NCBI GenBank assembly: GCA_965221145.1
Contig: OZ244877.1
Location: forward strand, 1 to 64,000
Source of the DNA: Bin5 sp965221145
Lineage (GTDB): Bacteria > Chloroflexota > Anaerolineae > Caldilineales > Caldilineaceae
Direction: 5' to 3'
Length of the DNA: 64,000 bases
Below the pieces are notes generated by a model. The model worked only from the letters and a program-made list of their open reading frames with translations. It was not told where the DNA came from and made no database searches. Below, piece by piece: positions 61,725 to 64,000 of this stretch. Numbering within the stretch: the stretch's first letter is position 1; each line of letters begins with the position of its first letter. A program made the position numbers and the translations under genes.

Positions 61725-63014
61725 TTAGGCTTCCATAGCGATCGCGATCTCGGACGCAGCCCAGTCGCGTACTTCCTCGGGAGACCTTTCGCCTGACATG
61801 ACGAACAGACCCGCATCCTGGAAGAGGAGCGAAAGCGCCCCGGCATTCGGGTGGCACACAACCGGACAGCGGAACTTGGCGCCGCGCGTCAGTTCCTCCC
61901 AGCCCGGCCCGGCCTGCAAGATGGGAATCTTGTCCGTAACCTCGGTGTCGGCATACATGGATTTTCTGGGCGGCGTGATTTGCCGAGTCGTGATCAACTC
62001 CTTCACGTTGTCATACTGCGCCATCCACGAAACGAATTCCTCAGCTACTTCCAACCTGGGCGTGAACTTGGGAATCAACCAACCCCACGCATGCACCATG
62101 AGCGCGTCATCGGCCGGTCCCATGGGCCAACGGGATACACCCAGGGTCTCCGGCGTCAGCATGCCGCCATCTACCTCCAACAGTGGGCCGTAGTTCCCCT
62201 CATACATCCACCACATGCCCGCCTTGCCAGCCGGCGCCAGCGCCATGATCTCCTCGGCCGCTTCCGAAACCACCGTCCGCGGCGTGATCTCGTACTCGAA
62301 GACCCAGTCACGCATGAACTGCAACGCTGTCAGCGTCCCCTCATCGTCCAGCGTCTCGTTGTTGCCGCCGGCATGGTTGACCATCATGAGCGTGAGGTTC
62401 ATATTGTGACTGCCGGAGTTTGGCCGCCAGCCCCAGACGTCATTCTCGGGGTCCGTGACCGTCTTGGCCACTTCGACCATCTCGTCCCAAGTCGTGGGAG
62501 CCTCCGGGATCAACTCTTTGTTGAAGTAGAAAGGCTCTGCGCCGACAAAGTAGAAAATCCGAGCTTGGAATCCGCCAACCTGTTCGGTGAGTCCGAGGAC
62601 GGCATCGGCTTGGTCCAATCGCTCTTCCTCTGTCATCAGGTGACTAAGATCAAAGCACCACTCTTTGAAGGAGTATAGAGATGCGATCTGATCGTCCTGC
62701 GCCTCTACGTCGATGCCATCGTAGCCGCTCTCGCCCCACAACGTGAACTTGGCCAGGATCTCCTCCCATTTGGGCGGGTGGAACTCCATCGCCACTTCAA
62801 TCCCGGTCGCCTCCGTAAACTTCTGGTTCAGCGTTTCGTAAACGGGCTGATTATGCCAGGTGACCCTGACCTCTTGGGGGACTTCGTCGGGCGCCGCCAT
62901 CCCCTCAGCGGGCGCCGCGCCGGGCATTTGCGCACAGCCGGCTACGACAGCCCCGACCGCGGCGGCGGCGCCTACTCGCAGAAAATCGCGTCGATTCAGC
63001 ATTCCACTTCCCAT
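61725..63014 (-). CDS. Extracellular sugar-binding lipoprotein, CUT1 family
   Basis: A 429-residue family 1 binding protein with a Tat signal (NRRDFLR) and lipobox VVAGC (about residue 26), then an Ala/Pro-rich linker. The mature region has the usual KFTEATGIEVAMEF and GMWWMYEGNYGP features. AAGGAGA supports the ATG. It heads the importer operon that continues with the MalF and MalG types. Confidence 0.9.
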   Translation of the reverse strand: MGSGMLNRRDFLRVGAAAAVGAVVAGCAQMPGAAPAEGMAAPDEVPQEVRVTWHNQPVYETLNQKFTEATGIEVAMEFHPPKWEEILAKFTLWGESGYDGIDVEAQDDQIASLYSFKEWCFDLSHLMTEEERLDQADAVLGLTEQVGGFQARIFYFVGAEPFYFNKELIPEAPTTWDEMVEVAKTVTDPENDVWGWRPNSGSHNMNLTLMMVNHAGGNNETLDDEGTLTALQFMRDWVFEYEITPRTVVSEAAEEIMALAPAGKAGMWWMYEGNYGPLLEVDGGMLTPETLGVSRWPMGPADDALMVHAWGWLIPKFTPRLEVAEEFVSWMAQYDNVKELITTRQITPPRKSMYADTEVTDKIPILQAGPGWEELTRGAKFRCPVVCHPNAGALSLLFQDAGLFVMSGERSPEEVRDWAASEIAIAMEA

Positions 63015-63040
63015 GATCTTGTCTCCTTATCATGGATCAG

Positions 63041-63056
63041 ATTGTTTGCAGACAAT
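63041..63056. promoter_or_regulatory. Operator-like palindrome upstream of binding-protein gene
   Basis: ATTGTTTGCAGACAAT is a palindrome with seven of eight half-site positions matching. Its near edge is 26 bases from the ATG at 63014. The size and symmetry fit a dimeric repressor of LacI or GntR type, but no regulator gene is in the window. Confidence 0.4.
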
Positions 63057-63266
63057 ACGCTCTGGGTTGTAGACAGTGAGGAATGAAACAGACAACTCTC
63101 ACCTTGAGATTAAGAGTCGTTCGTCGCCTGGCACCCTCCTTTCTGACCCCCTTTTTCTCTGTCTGGAAGCGGGACTATGGGCCGTCGCGTCATCCAGTCC
63201 GTCAGGGCGTCAATTCCAGGGCAGTAAACACGACCGAGTACTTCGAGGAAATGTAGCTAGAGGATA

Positions 63267-63297
63267 GAATCTGATTTCTGCCTTGTAAATCAGATTC
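63267..63297 (-). terminator. Perfect 11-bp inverted repeat below PhyH gene 5
   Basis: GAATCTGATTT (63267-63277) and AAATCAGATTC (63287-63297) pair exactly with a nine-base loop. It lies about 120 bases past the PhyH stop at 63416 and may end that transcript; no T-run follows. Confidence 0.5.
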
Positions 63298-63415
63298 CAA
63301 TAAGAGCTACCGTACCATGAGTCTACTGGTTCGTCAACCTGCAAGAAGCTGCCGGCGGGACGATTCCCAAAACAAGCGCGCGTTGCCGACGAACCTCTTA
63401 GCGGCAGCCCGCAAC

Positions 63416-64000
63416 TTAATCCCGCACCCGCTGCCAGCGCAGCACATGCTTGGCATGATCCGGCAGCCTCTCCCACAGATCGCGCGGTAGGTGGCCCTCG
63501 GTGAATTCATGCTGCCAGCCGCTGAACAGCCAGGGCGTGCTCATCGCCATACACAGCTCATCACGCGCCGCCTCCGATCGATTGGGCGTGCCGCGGTGAA
63601 AGGCGCGCCCATCCTGTACCCATAGCGAACCCTTCTTCAAGTTCAACCGAGTGGGATAGTAGTTGCCAATGTGGTTGGCGCCGGCCCCAAAGACATCGTC
63701 CAGGTCGCTGAGCAGGTCTTCGTCGGTGATGTATTGCGTGCCCGGCATGACTTCAAAGCTGCCGTTCTCTTCACACGTGTCCACCAGCGGGAACTTGACA
63801 CCGACGCTGATCGCAGGCGTCTTAACGCCCGGAAAGAGGGCGACCTGGCCGTCGCGGTGCCAACTCTGGTAGTCAGTTCCCGGCAAGGGGATGTTCGAGT
63901 CAAAGTGCGACCACACATAGTCCGGCCCCAGCGCCCGCGTGAGAAACGCAACCAGGGCCGGGTGCTCGAAGATCTCCGGGTCCACGAACGGACGCGTGAA
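63416..64000 (-). CDS. Phytanoyl-CoA dioxygenase (PhyH) family protein, partial
   Basis: The gene runs off the right edge of the window: the frame stays open to the last base and the N-terminus is missing. The visible part has H-x-D in YQSWHRDGQVA, GVKFPLVDTCEENGSFE and the distal histidine in RAFHRGTPNRSE. It is a close paralogue of the gene at 56043-56861. The GTG at 63985 is internal, not the real start. Confidence 0.88.
   Translation of the reverse strand, partial: FTRPFVDPEIFEHPALVAFLTRALGPDYVWSHFDSNIPLPGTDYQSWHRDGQVALFPGVKTPAISVGVKFPLVDTCEENGSFEVMPGTQYITDEDLLSDLDDVFGAGANHIGNYYPTRLNLKKGSLWVQDGRAFHRGTPNRSEAARDELCMAMSTPWLFSGWQHEFTEGHLPRDLWERLPDHAKHVLRWQRVRD

Larger units (their letters stand above)
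63015..63415. other. 401-base non-coding stretch
   Basis: It contains a 16-bp operator-like palindrome (63041-63056) just upstream of the binding-protein start and a perfect 11-bp inverted repeat (63267-63297) below the PhyH gene. I see no gene and no strong promoter boxes. Confidence 0.65.

Noticed and set aside
1..64000. tRNA, rRNA, CRISPR arrays, prophage or integrase genes
   Set aside because: I looked for these by eye and saw no cloverleaf tail motifs, ribosomal sequence, regularly spaced short repeats or phage genes; a covariance-model scan would be needed to exclude a single tRNA.

Overview
The window reads as a metagenome-style segment of a free-living, heterotrophic bacterium, most plausibly a Chloroflexota (Caldilineales/Anaerolineae-like) genome. 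This is an inference from the Ala/Pro-rich lipoprotein leaders behind twin-arginine signals, the NHL-YIP1/DUF5696 sugar cluster, and the density of CUT1 and peptide-type importers, heparinase-like lyases and phytanoyl-CoA dioxygenase (PhyH) genes. There is no rRNA, tRNA, CRISPR or phage module. Nearly everything is carbohydrate capture and breakdown.

Layout. (1) 1-657 holds two small inverted-repeat elements and a clear sigma70-like promoter. (2) 658-11454, plus strand: three sugar isomerase/epimerase TIM barrels (the last two a tandem duplication), an NHL-repeat/YIP1 membrane protein, a DUF5696 protein, two CUT1 permeases and a binding protein. (3) 11669-16921, minus strand: a GH4 glycosidase and a GH36-like protein, separated by a complete IS630-family element. 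(4) 17115-39400, minus strand: two PhyH genes, two amidohydrolases (one without metal ligands), a beta-helix protein, three paralogous heparinase II/III proteins, an LplB/YtcP/YtcP importer with its binding protein, a ceramidase-like enzyme, a DegT aminotransferase and a YesL-like protein; the upstream end is a graveyard of truncated permease genes behind an intact promoter. (5) 39907-47553: an Opp/Dpp-type importer with a GH127-like beta-L-arabinofuranosidase and an Asp-box sialidase-like protein. (6) 47637-55903: oxidoreductase, PhyH, a second Opp-type importer, a cytochrome P450 and a broken DUF433/DUF5615 toxin-antitoxin pair. (7) 56043-64000: two paralogous PhyH genes flanking a CUT1 importer, a very divergent GroEL-like chaperonin and a beta-propeller protein.

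How the parts fit. Extracellular glycans (probably acidic, with galactose, uronate or arabinose parts) would be trimmed by lyases and glycosidases, bound by lipoprotein receptors, imported by five permease sets, and processed inside by GH4, epimerases, oxidoreductases, amidohydrolases and dioxygenases. None of the five importers has its ATPase here, so they must share one encoded elsewhere.

The most unusual signals are: a small transposon-like repeat that has landed in TAG stop codons and rebuilds them as TAA; paired paralogues in which one copy has lost its metal-binding residues; several fossil permease ends marking transporter loss; and RNA hairpins that could hide ribosome binding sites.
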